The notes under the pieces were generated by a model that worked only from the letters and a program-made list of their open reading frames with translations, was not told where the DNA came from and did no database searches. A stretch of DNA of 64,000 bases from Topomyia yanbarensis (taxonomy: Eukaryota > Arthropoda > Insecta > Diptera > Culicidae): assembly GCF_030247195.1 (NCBI RefSeq), contig NC_080672.1, forward strand, positions 309,535,115-309,599,114. The letters run 5' to 3'. Positions 45,620-58,280 of this stretch are shown here, piece by piece (the first letter of the stretch is position 1; each line of letters starts with the position of its first letter). Position numbers and translations under genes: made by a program.

Positions 45620-48600
45620 ATTAATGGTTCCTAATATAGAAAGTTGTCTATTTTGATCATTGAAATTTTTTGTCGGAACATACCCAACTTGTTAAGATGA
45701 TATTTAAAAGGCTATAGTGATGAACTGGCTTTGAAGGTGTTACCTACAAACAATAAGTAAAATTGTTGAAGATAATAAAGATGAAGACTTTGTGTCTTCA
45801 GCAAAGTTCTTGTCAAAGGCTTGTTCTACAACTTCGCTAAAGACATGATCTCTATAATTTTATCCCACTTTTAGAGAGAATAATCATTGCAATCACAACA
45901 TAATATGAAAGAGTTTATTATGTCCACAAATTCTTCCGAATACGTCATTGACCCCAATTTTGCGATTTAGGCGTAATTATTAGATCACACGATGTTAACA
46001 AAAACGCTGTATCATGCTTAGATATTATCATAAATTCTGTTCACCTTGACAGCTTAATGACTTTTTCCGGTAATTTCCAACCAATATGCAACTTTCAGCA
46101 AAGCTGTTCGTAATTGAATAATCTGTACGCACCACGGGTCCAATCCATGTCCTGTCAGATGAATCAACGGACCTATTCAGCATGTCGTAAGAATTGATCA
46201 TCAGATAATTGATTATCAGATCTATGCATTCTCCGGCTTTATACACTTTCATCTCTGTCACCCCTTGAATTCAATCAGGAAATTCCCAAGTATCAAATAC
46301 TCGGTATATAAAATCATACAACAGTTTTCCATTCAGCAACATCAAGCTTTCGCGAATGTTTCATGCCTAATAAACGAACTGATTAAAAAACAAACAGTTT
46401 CCAATACATTTCCCCTGCCGTCGTCAAACGCTGTTATTCCTAATAATAATCGGTATTATTATTTCAAAATTTTGAAGGAGTCCCTAGCTTCAAAGCTTAA
46501 ATTCAATTTTCCATCAGTCGTTGAAACCCGTTTGCAATGACAAGGCAAGACTCATATTTGTATTTCTCCGAGTCTAAATATGTGGCCCTCCACCGACCGA
46601 AATTGGCGAAAGACGTTTTCTTTTGTTAACCAAACACGCGTTAACATCTTTTCGATTTTTCCGCCCGAAGTTTACGAGCTGCTCTGTATAATTTTACTTT
46701 CCATTGCGCAACAAGCGCGCTACACCAGCTTGTGCAGCGCAACAACTCTTCACCCTCCCGTAATGCTTGTCATAAGCCTAAAACATCACCCACGGCTTGC
46801 TTGCCTGTCTGCTTGAGAGCGTGGAAATAAAACGCGTATGAAAAGATTTGAGCAAATTGAAACGAAACATATTTTGCGCTCCAGACATAGGAAAAAAACG
46901 AATTTTTTATTCTATGATCTTGGGAAATGGAACATATGGCGATGGGCACTGGCGGGGGGTGGAGGGGCAGAGAATCCTTGAATGTCGAGTCGACGACGTT
47001 TTATCACCACATTCCGTTTTCCGTTGGTGATGAGAAATAAAAGACACTGTGTAAGAGAAATTAAGATTCTACTTACGATAATGATGATTACCGACCGTCA
47101 CGACGCGGACGCTGATAAGTGAGACGTAAAGAAAACAACAATGTCATTAAGGGAAAGAACCGTAGACGGACGGAAGACAGACGTGGCAGTGAAGATGTTT
47201 CTGAGGAGGGGGAGGTAGCGCACTAAAACGAATGAAGTTTGATGAAGAATGTGTTCTCTTTGCCTTCACAGCGTCTAGTTTGGTGCCAAAGCTTCAAGTA
47301 AATACTTCCTCACTCACCGCCTGCGGGTTGCTGGGGAGCTGATTGGAGTCTGTCGTGCGGGAAAAAAAGGGAACCAAGTCGAGTTGTTTCCGTTGCAGAC
47401 ACAAACGTGTTGAGGATTATGTCGAGCGTGACTGCTGTTGCGGTCATATCTAAGGAAAACTTGTTCCAGTAATGCAGTGATACTTATTTACAATCCCGTA
47501 TTAGATGATTTATAAAATTTTATATGAAGATTGAAATTGAAATTGGTGGACTGGTGGCAAGGTATTCAACTGCTATGCCGGCGAGAAATTTCAGTCATGT
47601 TTTAAGCAAACGGTTACAAGATTGAGAAGAAAATGACAAGCAGTAACTCGGATGACATTGTGAACATTTTCCGGTATTGAAGGTTGGAGGTTTTATCCTC
47701 GTCATCCTCACCAGAGCCACAGATATGTCATCTCTACCCTTACCAAATGTGTGCCTTGTCATCATTCAGCATTGTCGTTCATAAATGATGTGATATTTTC
47801 CGTAGAACGAGTCCTAAACTAGTTTCACATCTTATATAATTATTTTAATAATTTTTGTAATGTTGTATGCAGCACACTGATACTCCCTGTTGTTTTGGTT
47901 AATATGCAGCGTTGTCGTTGTTATGAACATAGGAAGGAATGTTACGGATATTTACAGGCAGGAAAATTGATCGCACTAATTGTGTCATTATCGTGAAATA
48001 ACTCATGCAGTCATCCTTAAAATCCGTCATGCATTCTTAGATTTACATAAAACGTCGATATGATTTCCTAATAACGTAGCTTATGAACGTCCCCTCCTCA
48101 CCATATCAGCAAGTCATAAGCGGATAAATATTCATGAAATATCACATTAGTTTGAAAATAGGATCGTTTCGGGAAAAAAAATCATCTTTTCATCCTTTGG
48201 GCCATGGTTCACGGACGAAGAGAAACTCTCGACACTTTCCACCATACGTCCGACGTCGGAGATTAGGCGATTGTTTCCTGCATTCATGCTCGTGTCATTC
48301 CTCCCGACTGGTACAGCAGGCACTGTGGCTGTACGTATTGGAGTGGTTCAAGTAACGTAGGATAACGTCGGATGGATGGGGCGGAACAAGGACCAGTGTT
48401 CTGCTTAGCATCACATGGGTGAATACTGAACAGAGCCCAGAAGGGTTCTTGGCTTTAATTAAATCAATTTCTACCCGACGTATAATTAGTTCGTGGAAGA
48501 ATGAATTTGAGAAGCCACAAGGTATCACTTGATTACCTCGTTCTGCTTGTTACAGTTGTGTCTCAGCTTGGTGAGAAAATAACAATCTGTCAATCGTATA

Positions 48601-50390
48601 GCTGCAGTTGTCATCTGTTCGAGTATCGACTGAGACTTAATGTCAATAGAATAGTGACACCTGTACGCTGAAATCGGCTGCCTGCAAAGTCGAAAAACAT
48701 TGCTGCAAGTATCACTTTTCTCATTGATTTTCCTTTCGCAACAGTGGCAAAGCAACGTAATTGGACCGGAATAAACGGGGATTGATTGTGCTGCTAGACT
48801 TATTTTTGGCAAGAAATTGTACACAAGCCGAAAGAATAGTCCGAGAATCGAGATGCTATGGGAACCGAAGATGGAAAAGGAGGTTCGTAATAAACATGAT
48901 TAAATTAAATTACAAGAAAAGCCTTTCCGTATGATGGGGTACGAGAAATAAATGGAATCAGTATAACTGTTGATTTGCGATGGTGTTTTCCAGGAATTCC
49001 ATGCTTGCGATTTTGGATCATTAAGTTGATATAGACACTTGAGATAATTAAATAGATTCCAGTTTGTGTCATTACTCATTAAAATTGAAAGCAGTTAGTG
49101 GAAAACTTTACTCATCCGATGTATCATTTCATATTACCAGATGATTCAGAAGGTTGTGACCACATGATATTGACATTTAATGCAACTTCTAATTAAATAA
49201 TAAAGAAGATTCATTTAGCGATAAATTCATTTCTAAGAGAGAGAGAGATAGATAAATAGATAGATAGATAGAGAGAGAGAGAGACTCGAAAGAGACAGCT
49301 CAAACCATGTTCAATCAATTCCGAATTATTCTTGTAGGTGATAGAACTGTGATTAGACATTATGATGTCCAATACTCATAAATAAGTTCATGTCACAATG
49401 GAACAGTTTTGGAGTTAATTTTTTAGTTGAAATGAACAATTCAATACATTATTAAACACTAAAAAATCTCCTTTCAGAAAGTATGTTTACATTGGAGTAT
49501 TTGTTTATTTTTTAGGTACTTATACTTACGATTACTGATACTTGAATAGAATATTATTCAATGGTACGCTTACCTGAAATGTATAAAAATAATATAAAAT
49601 TAGTGGCATATTTATTAGTATTATATAACGGTTCTCGAATTAAATTTATCTCTAAAGACAGCAATTCCTATTCGAAGATTCTACGATTTATTTTCGATTA
49701 AAGGTCGACTGAATAACGTGGATCTCTCCAAGCGCATTCTCTGGAGCCATTTTTTTTTAATAGAAAGTGGAACACGAAAAAGTTCCGACACACAACATCT
49801 ATCATAGCTTATTTATTGGATTAGCGTAACCCGACAGACAACACTTACTATAAGAATAAATTACATTGCAAATAAATCATAGTGTCACCGAAACAAATGC
49901 GTTGTAAATTGGTTTTCTTTATTTTCTTTCAGCCAAGAACTAGTCCGTCTCTGAGGCGTCGTAAAATGGTTCTATACAAAAACAATCTTCGACTAACTTC
50001 TCGTGAGCCAGTTTAAAAAGCTTAACATTTCTAAATATCAATGTGGAGGCGGTTGTTTTGAATATGTGCGACCCTGAGTACTATTGGAAAAGTGTCGTAA
50101 CCAGGGTGTTTCGGGGGTTAAATTATTTGGGTTGAAAAAATTGACTGATTACTACATTTAGAACCTATTGTTTTAAGAATCATGGGGATTTTTGGAAAAT
50201 TGTGTGAATGGTACATTGGAACTGATCTTTTAGATAAGATTTTTTAGTTATCAATTCAAATTTCTTGCATGAAAGATATACCGAAATCCTGTAAGAGATA
50301 ATTTTTCGAATAAAAAGCGAAGTTTGAATAGGTTGATTGTCTAGGAAACATACACGCATACATTTCAATATTTACAGAAAATTCATTTTT
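45620..50390. other. spacer of about 4.8 kb with one short microsatellite
   Basis: The longest stretch without a recognised element. 46550-48850 is less A+T-rich than the flanks and could hold host regulatory or untranslated exon sequence. Its frames (60-99 codons) show no identifiable domain. A mixed (GA)n/(GATA)n microsatellite lies at 49238-49284. No RNA gene found. Confidence 0.4.
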
Positions 50391-50460
50391 TGCCTTTCTC
50401 TCATAGTATGAGTATCTTATGCTATTCGACTCAGTTCGTCGAGTTCGGCAAATGTCTGTC
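50391..50460 (+). repeat. head fragment of the TTTGCCTTTCTC repeat family
   Basis: TTTTTGCCTTTCTCTCATAG, then ATTCGACTCAGTTCGTCGAG and TTCGGCAAATGTCTGTC, match the beginning of 13951-15309 with an internal deletion. Confidence 0.7.
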
Positions 50461-50479
50461 TTTTATGTGCAACTGTTAT

Positions 50480-51600
50480 ATACTATGTGGGACTCACGAC
50501 TCACGTTCGTGCCTAATCACTAAAAGCACTCCTTACCTTTTTCGCCCTTCTTCCCCACGGCACTACGTTAAGGTATTGCTTCGTCGGGGCTCGTTGTGCT
50601 TTCGTCGCACCTCTTTCTTCTGCTTTATCTCGGAACTTAGCAGGTTTATGAAATGGCTCGAACTTTGATTTATCTCTCAACTCTCCTCTTACTTCTTATC
50701 TCCGTCCATTACGTCACCATTTAGCTCTTGTCTCCGTGAGCCGTTTAAATGCTGGTTCCATGAGCCATTTAGGCATTATCACGATCTACTCGGACCCTAG
50801 TTCCCGTCGGAAGCATTTCTCCCGACACCGATACCCGCTTCCTTGAGCCATTTAGCTCCCAGCTTTATCGATATCTACTCGGATATTATCCGGCGGTGAA
50901 CTACTCTACTCCGACTGAGAGTTCCCTGGCAGCGAAGTTTCTCTCGGTACCGGTCTTTGTTTCGTTAGCCAATTAGCTCCCATTTTTGTTACGATTTAGT
51001 CGGATAGTCCACGGTGGCGAATCTACCCTACCGTGAATTCCCGAGCGGAATATTTGTCCCTATGCCGATGTTCGTTTCCGTGAGCCATTTAGCTCCCCGC
51101 CTTGTCCCGACCTATTCGATCTAGTCTCCGTGGGGCCACGGTGGTGAACCTAGCTTACTCAACGGGCTAGCCAGTAGGTGCCGAAGTCTGTCCAGCGGTT
51201 CCGGGTAGAGCGTAGCTTTCAGTCCACTGGCACCTCAACGACCCACTGCTAGCTGTATGATGCGATCTACCCGGTACGGTGTCGTGGTCAGTCCGGGGAT
51301 TCCGGTGAAGCCTGACGTTCGGTTCGCTGTTGCGCCGATGACCTAAAACGGGTAATGTGTCTCGCACTACTTAACTGGTCCCCGGCGGTGAACTTAATCT
51401 ACACCGGCGGAGAGTTCCCCGCTGGTGGAATTTCTTCTGAGACCCGTTTTGTGGTTTCACGGCGGCTTCCTGGCCGGTGGCGCTACCTTGTTGGTACATT
51501 GCCACTTTTTCTGCAGATCGGAGACTACCCTAGTAACAATTGAGGTTTTATGGGGCTCTTGAAGCCCTTCTTAAAACTTATAATGCACTTGTAGTGTGCC
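50480..51600 (-). repeat. 3' region of the R1-clade remnant with tandem modules
   Basis: G+C-rich sequence lying 3' (minus strand) of the R1-like coding remnant. It contains a degenerate tandem unit marked on the plus strand by GAGCCATTTAGCTCC at 50845, 50966 (TAGCCAATTAGCTCC) and 51082, with weaker copies at 50738 and 50762. Spacing of the main units is 116-121 bp. Motifs such as 'CCACGGTGG(C/T)GAA' also recur. I interpret it as the element's 3' UTR. The boundary is uncertain. Confidence 0.55.
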
Positions 51601-52765
51601 ATAAAACTAGAAATGCTACTTGGGTATACTCGTAACTACTCTGTTGACAGCATCCCAGATATGATCGTCGTGGCACATATCTTCGACGAAATTGTCCACT
51701 GTTATACCAGGCATACCTATTCGCACTTCTTCGAACCTGGGGCGTTCGAAGGTCACATGTTGTCGCGTCTCCTGCAAACCGATGCAGTACTTCCGAAAGT
51801 ATCCGTGCCCGGACGAAAACTGCATCAAATGGAAATTCACCTCTCCATGCTTTCTATGTACACAAGCAGACGCATTTGGGATAAGTCGGTGGGTCCACCT
51901 TCCTTTCTTCGTGTTGTACCACTCTTGCTGCCACCGTTCTGATCAGTCTCCTTGCATTTCGTGTATTTCACCATTAGTGGCATTCCACGTTCTCAGCCAA
52001 AATGAGGCAGATGGAAATCATCCCGGCAATGACGCAATGATGATATCGTTCTGCAGGCGCTCGCACCACGAACAGCCATTAGGCGAAACGTACTTGACAA
52101 CTGCTTCCGATTCCGCTTTGAGTTCAGCGTAGCAGCTCAGGTCGGAATGACATACCTCAGTATTGAGGATGAGACACTCATCAGGAGACGTCTCGTGTTG
52201 CACCTTGCTCCTCCGATGTTCGGCATGATCCTTGCCAATGTATTAGTTGTCCAATCAGCCTTTTTGCATACATAGTCGGCATGGCTGTTGTAATTTAACC
52301 GATCGTAGATCCAGGTGCTTCAGCGCACGTATCGATGGAAGTGAGTGTTCGTCGACGCTGATCACGACACGCTGGATTTTTCTTGGTGGCTGATCGGCAC
52401 GACCTCCGTTTTGAAGTGAGTTAGCTGAAACTTGACATCAGCTATCCAGGTTTCAACGATGCCTATTGTCTCTGCCGTCAACATCTCCACTTCCATGAGG
52501 GTCTCGACGGTTATCATCAGGACGTCATCTGCAAAACCGATGATCTCGACTCCCCGGGCAGTTCCAATGTTAACACTCTGTTGTACATTATATTCCAGAG
52601 CGTTGGGCCGAGTATGAAGCCCTGAGGTACTCCGCCGTGACCCTCCTCGACCTTTGCTCCATGTTCGTCTGATAGACTGCTGAGTATCTTTCCTGTTATC
52701 TTTGTGAATCCGATTACGGAACTTCATGGCATTTGATATGTAACTGCCCGGCAGTAATGCCATAG
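51601..52765 (-). pseudogene. R1-clade LINE ORF2 remnant (reverse transcriptase and C-terminus)
   Basis: Minus-strand fragments in several frames. GGVPQGFILGPTLWN, the RT motif, lies at about 52600-52650. After a frameshift near 52565 follows ARGVEIIGFADDVLMITVE with the catalytic FADD at about 52530-52545, then TETxxAETIGIVETW-type sequence and HFKTEVVPIS. Further downstream, stop-interrupted frames include EWYNTKKGRWTHRLIP, HGEVNFHLMQFSSGHGYFRK and RPRFEEVRIGMPGITVDN. These are typical of the C-terminus of R1-clade ORF2. The Cys-His motif expected between them is degraded. The upstream RT, endonuclease and ORF1 are missing, so the copy is 5' truncated. Confidence 0.75.
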
Positions 52766-53075
52766 CGTATCCAGATTTTAGATATATCTATCGCATAAAA
52801 CAGAGACGAAAATCGATTTTTTGAATTATCTTGAGAGTGTATTAAGGGAATATCCCATCATCAATCACAGGATAAAAATCAGATCTTAAAAGATTCAGTT
52901 GCCATCGCCAGCCAAAAATCATACAGAAAGCAAAACATCGTTACTGGAGGAAACAAACATACTTAGTAAGGTCACTTTTAACTAGAAATTGCTTTCCCTG
53001 CTAGAAGAAGGTTGTTGAGCTGACCAAAACAAGTAGTACGGGGACATCGACACCGAGAACATCATGAACTGCTGT
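52766..53075. other. short spacer
   Basis: About 310 bp of A+T-rich DNA between the LINE remnant and the SINE. Nothing recognised. Confidence 0.4.
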
Positions 53076-53086
53076 ATTAAACTCAA

Positions 53087-53357
53087 TTCTTCTTCTTCTT
53101 CTTCTTCTTTTAGTTCTGGTTATTTTCCGTCGGCCTATTCCCGCTACGAGGCCAAACACCGGCGCCAGAGAGGTGACACTCCCACTACCTGGGCTGGCTA
53201 TCGACTCATCAACTCGTGGACCGGGGATCAATGGCTTTACTTCCCTTCCGAAGGAAGGCGTGACCTCTGAAAAATCTCAACAACCTCGACTGGGATTGAA
53301 ACCAGACCAACTGGGGTGAGTGGCGGTCACGCTTACCACCCAACCATCGGCGCCGTC
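53087..53357 (-). mobile_element. tRNA-derived SINE with (GAA)n tail and target duplication
   Basis: The 11-bp direct repeat ATTAAACTCAA flanks it (53076-53086 and 53358-53368). On the minus strand the head contains A box TGGTTGGGTGG (53346-53336) and B box GGTTTCAATCC (53303-53293), in tRNA-like order and spacing. The core (CTTCCTTCGGAAGGGAAGTA) is shared with the 9992-10536 unit. It ends in an (AAG)n/(GAA)n tail (plus-strand CTT repeats at about 53088-53109). SINEs of this type are transcribed by Pol III and mobilised by a partner LINE. Confidence 0.85.
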
Positions 53358-53368
53358 ATTAAACTCAA

Positions 53369-56300
53369 CTCACAAGATCTCGATTAGATTATCATAGCAG
53401 AACTCTATCAAAACAAAACCTCCCGTTGATATTAGTTTTATTTTTTGTAATATTAACTACCAACGAAACATGTCACGCAAGCTGCCAGAAAAGTTGCTAA
53501 AAAACTACTATTTAATTTTAATGGGTATGGGTTGAATCGGGCTTTAAAAAACTTCTTAAAGCAGTAAAAAAATATCATCGTTCTCCATAACCCTACTTAA
53601 TTTCGTTGAGGAAGCCCCAACTACAGTCATGATATTAAAACGTGATATTGCAAACCACATGACAGGCTGTTTTCTCTATTTCAATTTCGAGCCTGTTTTC
53701 TACTCGAACTGTTTCTTTTGTAAATACAAAACCGTAACGCTCCACCAAGCGAATTCATGAATTTCAAAACGCGCTTCTTCGTTCGGACCAGACCATTCAA
53801 GCCACACCCGTAGAAAGCGGTTCCAAAGTGCGAATATATCCTCCTCCTATCACTATAGCATGCATGATATCACAGTGCCACCCGTTGTAAAACACATTAT
53901 TTTCCCTGTCAGTTGTAGTCAACCCGATGTCGAAACAGCCGTAACTAGCCAGTGAACAACACAGCAAACAAATTCGAAGCTGTCTGAACGGCATTTTCAT
54001 CAGAAGCGTTCCAAACACCAAACGGGCGCGTTGCGAAGCTCAATCGATAAATATGCATCTGATGCTGTGGGAACCAGGTGCGTCACCACAGACAAACTAT
54101 GACAGAGGATCTCATCGTGATACGTGCTCGAGTTACATACCTACTTGTGTCTTTCAGAAGCAGCAAACCGAACACCAAGTCCAGCTGGTCACAATTTGCA
54201 TTCTACCCATATCTGTGGATCTGTACATCAGCCATCAGAGCACCTTGAAGACGGTGCTGGTGATTGTGGTTCTCGGGAACTGGAATCGGGATATATGGGA
54301 TGTAGCTGGGCTACCTAATGATTCCCTATTGATGCCAGCACCTGATGTAGAACATGTTTCAATCAAACGAAACATAAATTGAATTTAGATGTGTTTCACC
54401 GCGCGGCTTAAAAAATGGGATCGATAATGGAAAACTTTTTTTTTCTGTTTACGGTATAAGTTCTCATCCATACTGATTTCAATTCCATGCGGCACCATAA
54501 TCCGATTATAATAAGATGTTTATTCAAATCGGGGGATATGATGTTACTGGTTGCTAAAATATATAATAAAATTGAGAAACTTTGAAAATATTATTCTTAT
54601 TGCATTCAGTTTGATCTGCTTTCCCAAGCTATCGACTCAGAATAGGTTATTTTGTATTTATCGAAGTGGTCAAAGTTCAAAAATTTCCCCAAAAAGCTTA
54701 TATTTTAGGAGCGTCACTAGCATCCCCACTACAAATTTAGCATCAAACTAAATTACGTAACCACGTTTTCCATTGTGCCATTTAGCAGCTTCTCGAGACA
54801 ACTTTCTCCCCCAGCTAATGGTAATCAAAGTGAGAAATTTGATTACCTCCATCCAGAATCAGCCCAGCCCTCAATTGGGCTCTGGAGATGATGGTCCATG
54901 GTCCGATTGCTGTGCCATCGCCGGGCCAGACCTGACCCGTACGCAGCTGTCTGCTAATTTCCCGGTTCGCCTTGTAATCACTTCATACAAAATTTTCCAT
55001 CCGCTTCTGGCGCCGTTAGCGGTTTCGCAAATGGTTCATATGGAGCCAGGAAAAACTTTTCCAACTCATTTGCTCCGAAATGTCCAACTTCTTGCGTTCA
55101 TAAATCAAATCTTCGGCTCGTTCTCGGTTCGGACCGGTCGACCGAGCAAGCCGGCGGGGACCATTCACTCTGACTCTGGCAGTTTATAGGGCAAGGCACC
55201 GAACAAGAGCGGAGATGCCAGTCATTAACGGTGCCGAAAAGCATCACGGTCACAACTTCCTGGTAATGCTCGCGGCTAAATGAGATATTCCGTGAGGTAT
55301 AGCATCCAGAAACGGCGAAAGTGATTCTGTGGCCTGGGCGGACAAATGGTGGCATTTATTTGCAAATAATCGTAAATTATCTGCAGGGGTAAAATTTGAT
55401 GAATAAGAAAAAAGTTTAATTTGGGACGTATCCGCATTTACGCTGATAGAGGGATAAAATGGGAGCTCACCTAGCTGCGAAGTCGGGATATTAACGGTAG
55501 AATAGATGGTGGCATTCTTAGCAGTCTATTGTCGGAACAATTTTCAGCATTTTCTTTGGAAGGCTGATAAAATGTTGGCAAATTTCAGCATCGCAATTAA
55601 CAATCTCTCTGTTATGTGTGCTTGCTTCAGTTTTATGAATAATTCAGCTGGGAGCATTACGATCAAATAACAGCTTTTAACGAAACCTTGTGTGAGCAAC
55701 ATTTATTTACAAATATCAAGTCTCACAGTTTGCCCTGCACCTGCTCCATTGAAGGCGAAAAGGAAAGCCTTATCATAGTTGTGTTGCTTATACAGGATGT
55801 GGAATGCATAAATTTTCATGGTTTGCATTTACGATTTGAATTAGAATAGATTCAGATAAAAATGAAAGTTGATTTCACAATGACAAAAGTTTATTTTATA
55901 TCAAGTATAATTTACTATCTTCAAACATAATTTTCATCGAAAGTTTTCAATTGATTGATAAAAGAATAGATTTTTCAGTGGTTGTTGCAATGTTTGCGAT
56001 AAATAGTGCTACAAAAGAGTTTGAAATTCCTAGTTTTCGTTGTCTCCAGAAAGCTCCTCTTGCGCTCTTTGCATATCGCAGTCGACACAAGTGTGCCGTT
56101 TCTACATGTTCCCGTAAAGGTAAAGTGATTTTGTTTCCTCTATAAAACTCCAGGTGCACATGCACGAGTGTTTCTGGAGCATCCACTTTGCAAGATAGTA
56201 ACCATATCTCTGGCATGCACCACTTGAATCAGCTCGACTTTCAGCTTGTAGTATTTCCCTGAGAATCATTGACCCTGCCATTTCGCGACGGCCCGGATTT

Positions 56301-56640
56301 CAAAAATGTTTTCTACGTTTCATCGTACTTTTTGAGGTCTTTCTGATTACGTTTATCGCACAAAAGAGTTTTCTATTGATTTTGAAACCAAATTTCGAAA
56401 CAGACGTTGGCGATATGGGTATAATCAGATTTATTCTTTTCATTTTTGTTCTCGTTTTGACACTTATCAATCATTTCATAAAACTTTAATGTCAACTTTT
56501 GATAAAGGCGTAGCATTATAAACTACCAACTCTTCAAAAACTAAATAGTTCTGAAATTAAACCAAGTAAAAGCATCTATTTTCTTCGGGATCTTTTCTCT
56601 TTAATTGTTTTAAAAGTATCATGCTTGGATTTTCGAAAAA
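53369..56640. other. spacer of about 3.3 kb, nothing recognised
   Basis: 53780-54380 and 54770-55360 are less A+T-rich and have overlapping frames on both strands (up to 138 codons). They show no identifiable domain or splice-supported gene. No repeats with clear ends. Confidence 0.4.
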
Positions 56641-56806
56641 TATATTAAGACTTAACAAAAACTTTGTACAGTCTGCTTACTCATGTCGTACAGATTAGAA
56701 ACCAAAAAGTACACCGCTTGCGAACAGCATACAAACAAAAAATACTACCCGTGCCGCGCCTCTCTAACATACAGACACAGCAAAGTTCCTTTGCACTGCG
56801 TGTGAA

Positions 56807-57680
56807 ATGAGTGAACCACAAAACATTTTTTATCCATTACGGGAGAACACAACTGCGATTGATCTTTCGCAGCCCCGTCTTAGACCATCAGTGCGCGAGG
56901 TGGAACAGTTGATCAAGGCGAAAATGGAACTTGATCTTACAGAAGTTTCACATATCCAGCTACACCATACGAGACATGCACATGCAAGATGATGTCGAAT
57001 ATGAAAATATCAAAATCAAGATCCCTGTTTATATAAATATTGATCTAACGAAAACACGCCTACATGATCTGGCACCTCCTACTATCACGGATTATTGTAA
57101 AAGGATCATGTCGAAATATGGAGAAGTGGAATCCGTTTCTAATGACACTTGGGGAAACTACTTCCCTGGCATCCCCAACGGTGTTCGGGTTAGGCGAACG
57201 CGGCTGAATCAACCTATATTATCTTACTTGACCTTCGAGGGCAGATCATTCCAAGGTGTAAACTACATAGAAAAACCCTATGCACATACCCTGGGCAACA
57301 CTACCAAATATACTTCAACATCTGCTGATGCACCACAGACAGCTGGCCAAAAAACAAATGTCGAATAAATAATATTCCATGGTATCCTCAAGCCAACAGT
57401 TAACATACCCAGGGAGGAAATAAACAAGAAAGGAGACATCTACACCAAAGTCACTCGAAAACACAAAAAGAACCGAGCACCTAACAGTGATAACCGAAGC
57501 TCCAGCGGCGAAGACGTGGACGCAAACGCGAACGAGCGAGCGAGAGGGCAGACGGAATGATCAGCATTGAGCATAAAAGGCAGCAAGTGATTGAAGGTAA
57601 ACATGGTTATTGCTCACCACCAAGAAAGAAAATCAGTACGAGAAGCGGAAAGCAGTGCGTTGCGTTGCGTTGCGTTGTGA
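56807..57680 (+). pseudogene. jockey-like LINE ORF1 (gag-like) remnant, frameshifted
   Basis: 56807-56992 opens with a methionine and reads RPSVREVEQLIKAKMELDL, TEVSHIQLHH. The product then continues in another frame (about 56985-57361) with KIKIPVYINIDLTKTRLHDL, KRIMSKYGEVESVSNDTWGN, FPGIPNGVRVRRTRLNQPIL and SYLTFEG. This order, including YGEV..W..FPGIPNGVRV, is that of mosquito jockey-type ORF1 proteins. Deletion or frameshift occurs near 56990. The zinc-knuckle part that normally follows is absent. A basic serine-rich tail in yet another frame (RKHKKNRAPNSDNRSSSGED) runs to about 57540-57680. A TGCGT pentamer repeat lies at 57657-57677. Not functional. Confidence 0.65.
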
Positions 57681-58278
57681 CGATGATTTTGGCGGATTGC
57701 ACACTGACTTCATCATGTTTGACTGCTGATTATCTAATAAGAGTTGCTTAGGAAATGGTAAGTAGGAATTCATACCAATCCTACCCATATTAAAACCTCA
57801 ACAGCATGATAGCCATCATTACCGGCCGCCCCCATCTTCATCGTTCACGGGGAAGGATAAAGGCTAAGGTAGACAGGAAGTGTTGATGCTCTATCTACTT
57901 AACGGAAGGACGACGATTCATCAGACTCTTCCATAGGTGTCGCGGAGTTGGAAGTTTGGAAGGGTATCAGGTCTAGGATTCGCTCCAAGCAAGCGATGCG
58001 ACCTATAAAGCATATTTTATTAGGTAGTTGTTTAGTTAGTCTTCGAGTGCACGATGACTCGAAAAAGAAAATATCTTGTTTAGTTTTTGGTTCTTTTTAA
58101 ACTCTGGGCAGTCGGCTACCGAGAGTATTCTATGTTCCCTAGACAAAAGCAATTTGAACTTCACACAGCCGACCGTGGGAGTATTGCCTAGGTAAGCTAA
58201 ACTTATCTGCGTAATGGGCCGGATCACTATTTATTGAAACAGTTTTTAGACGGAATTTGTTACTTCTTCTCTACGATA
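57681..58278. other. spacer, possible LINE remnant tail
   Basis: No coding match. Mixed composition continues from the ORF1 remnant for about 500 bp and may be element-derived untranslated sequence. Confidence 0.35.
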
Positions 58279-58280
58279 TA

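Noticed and set aside
45620..50390. Host gene exons in the less A+T-rich part of this spacer
   Set aside because: Small frames overlap on both strands, and none has a recognisable domain or convincing splice context.
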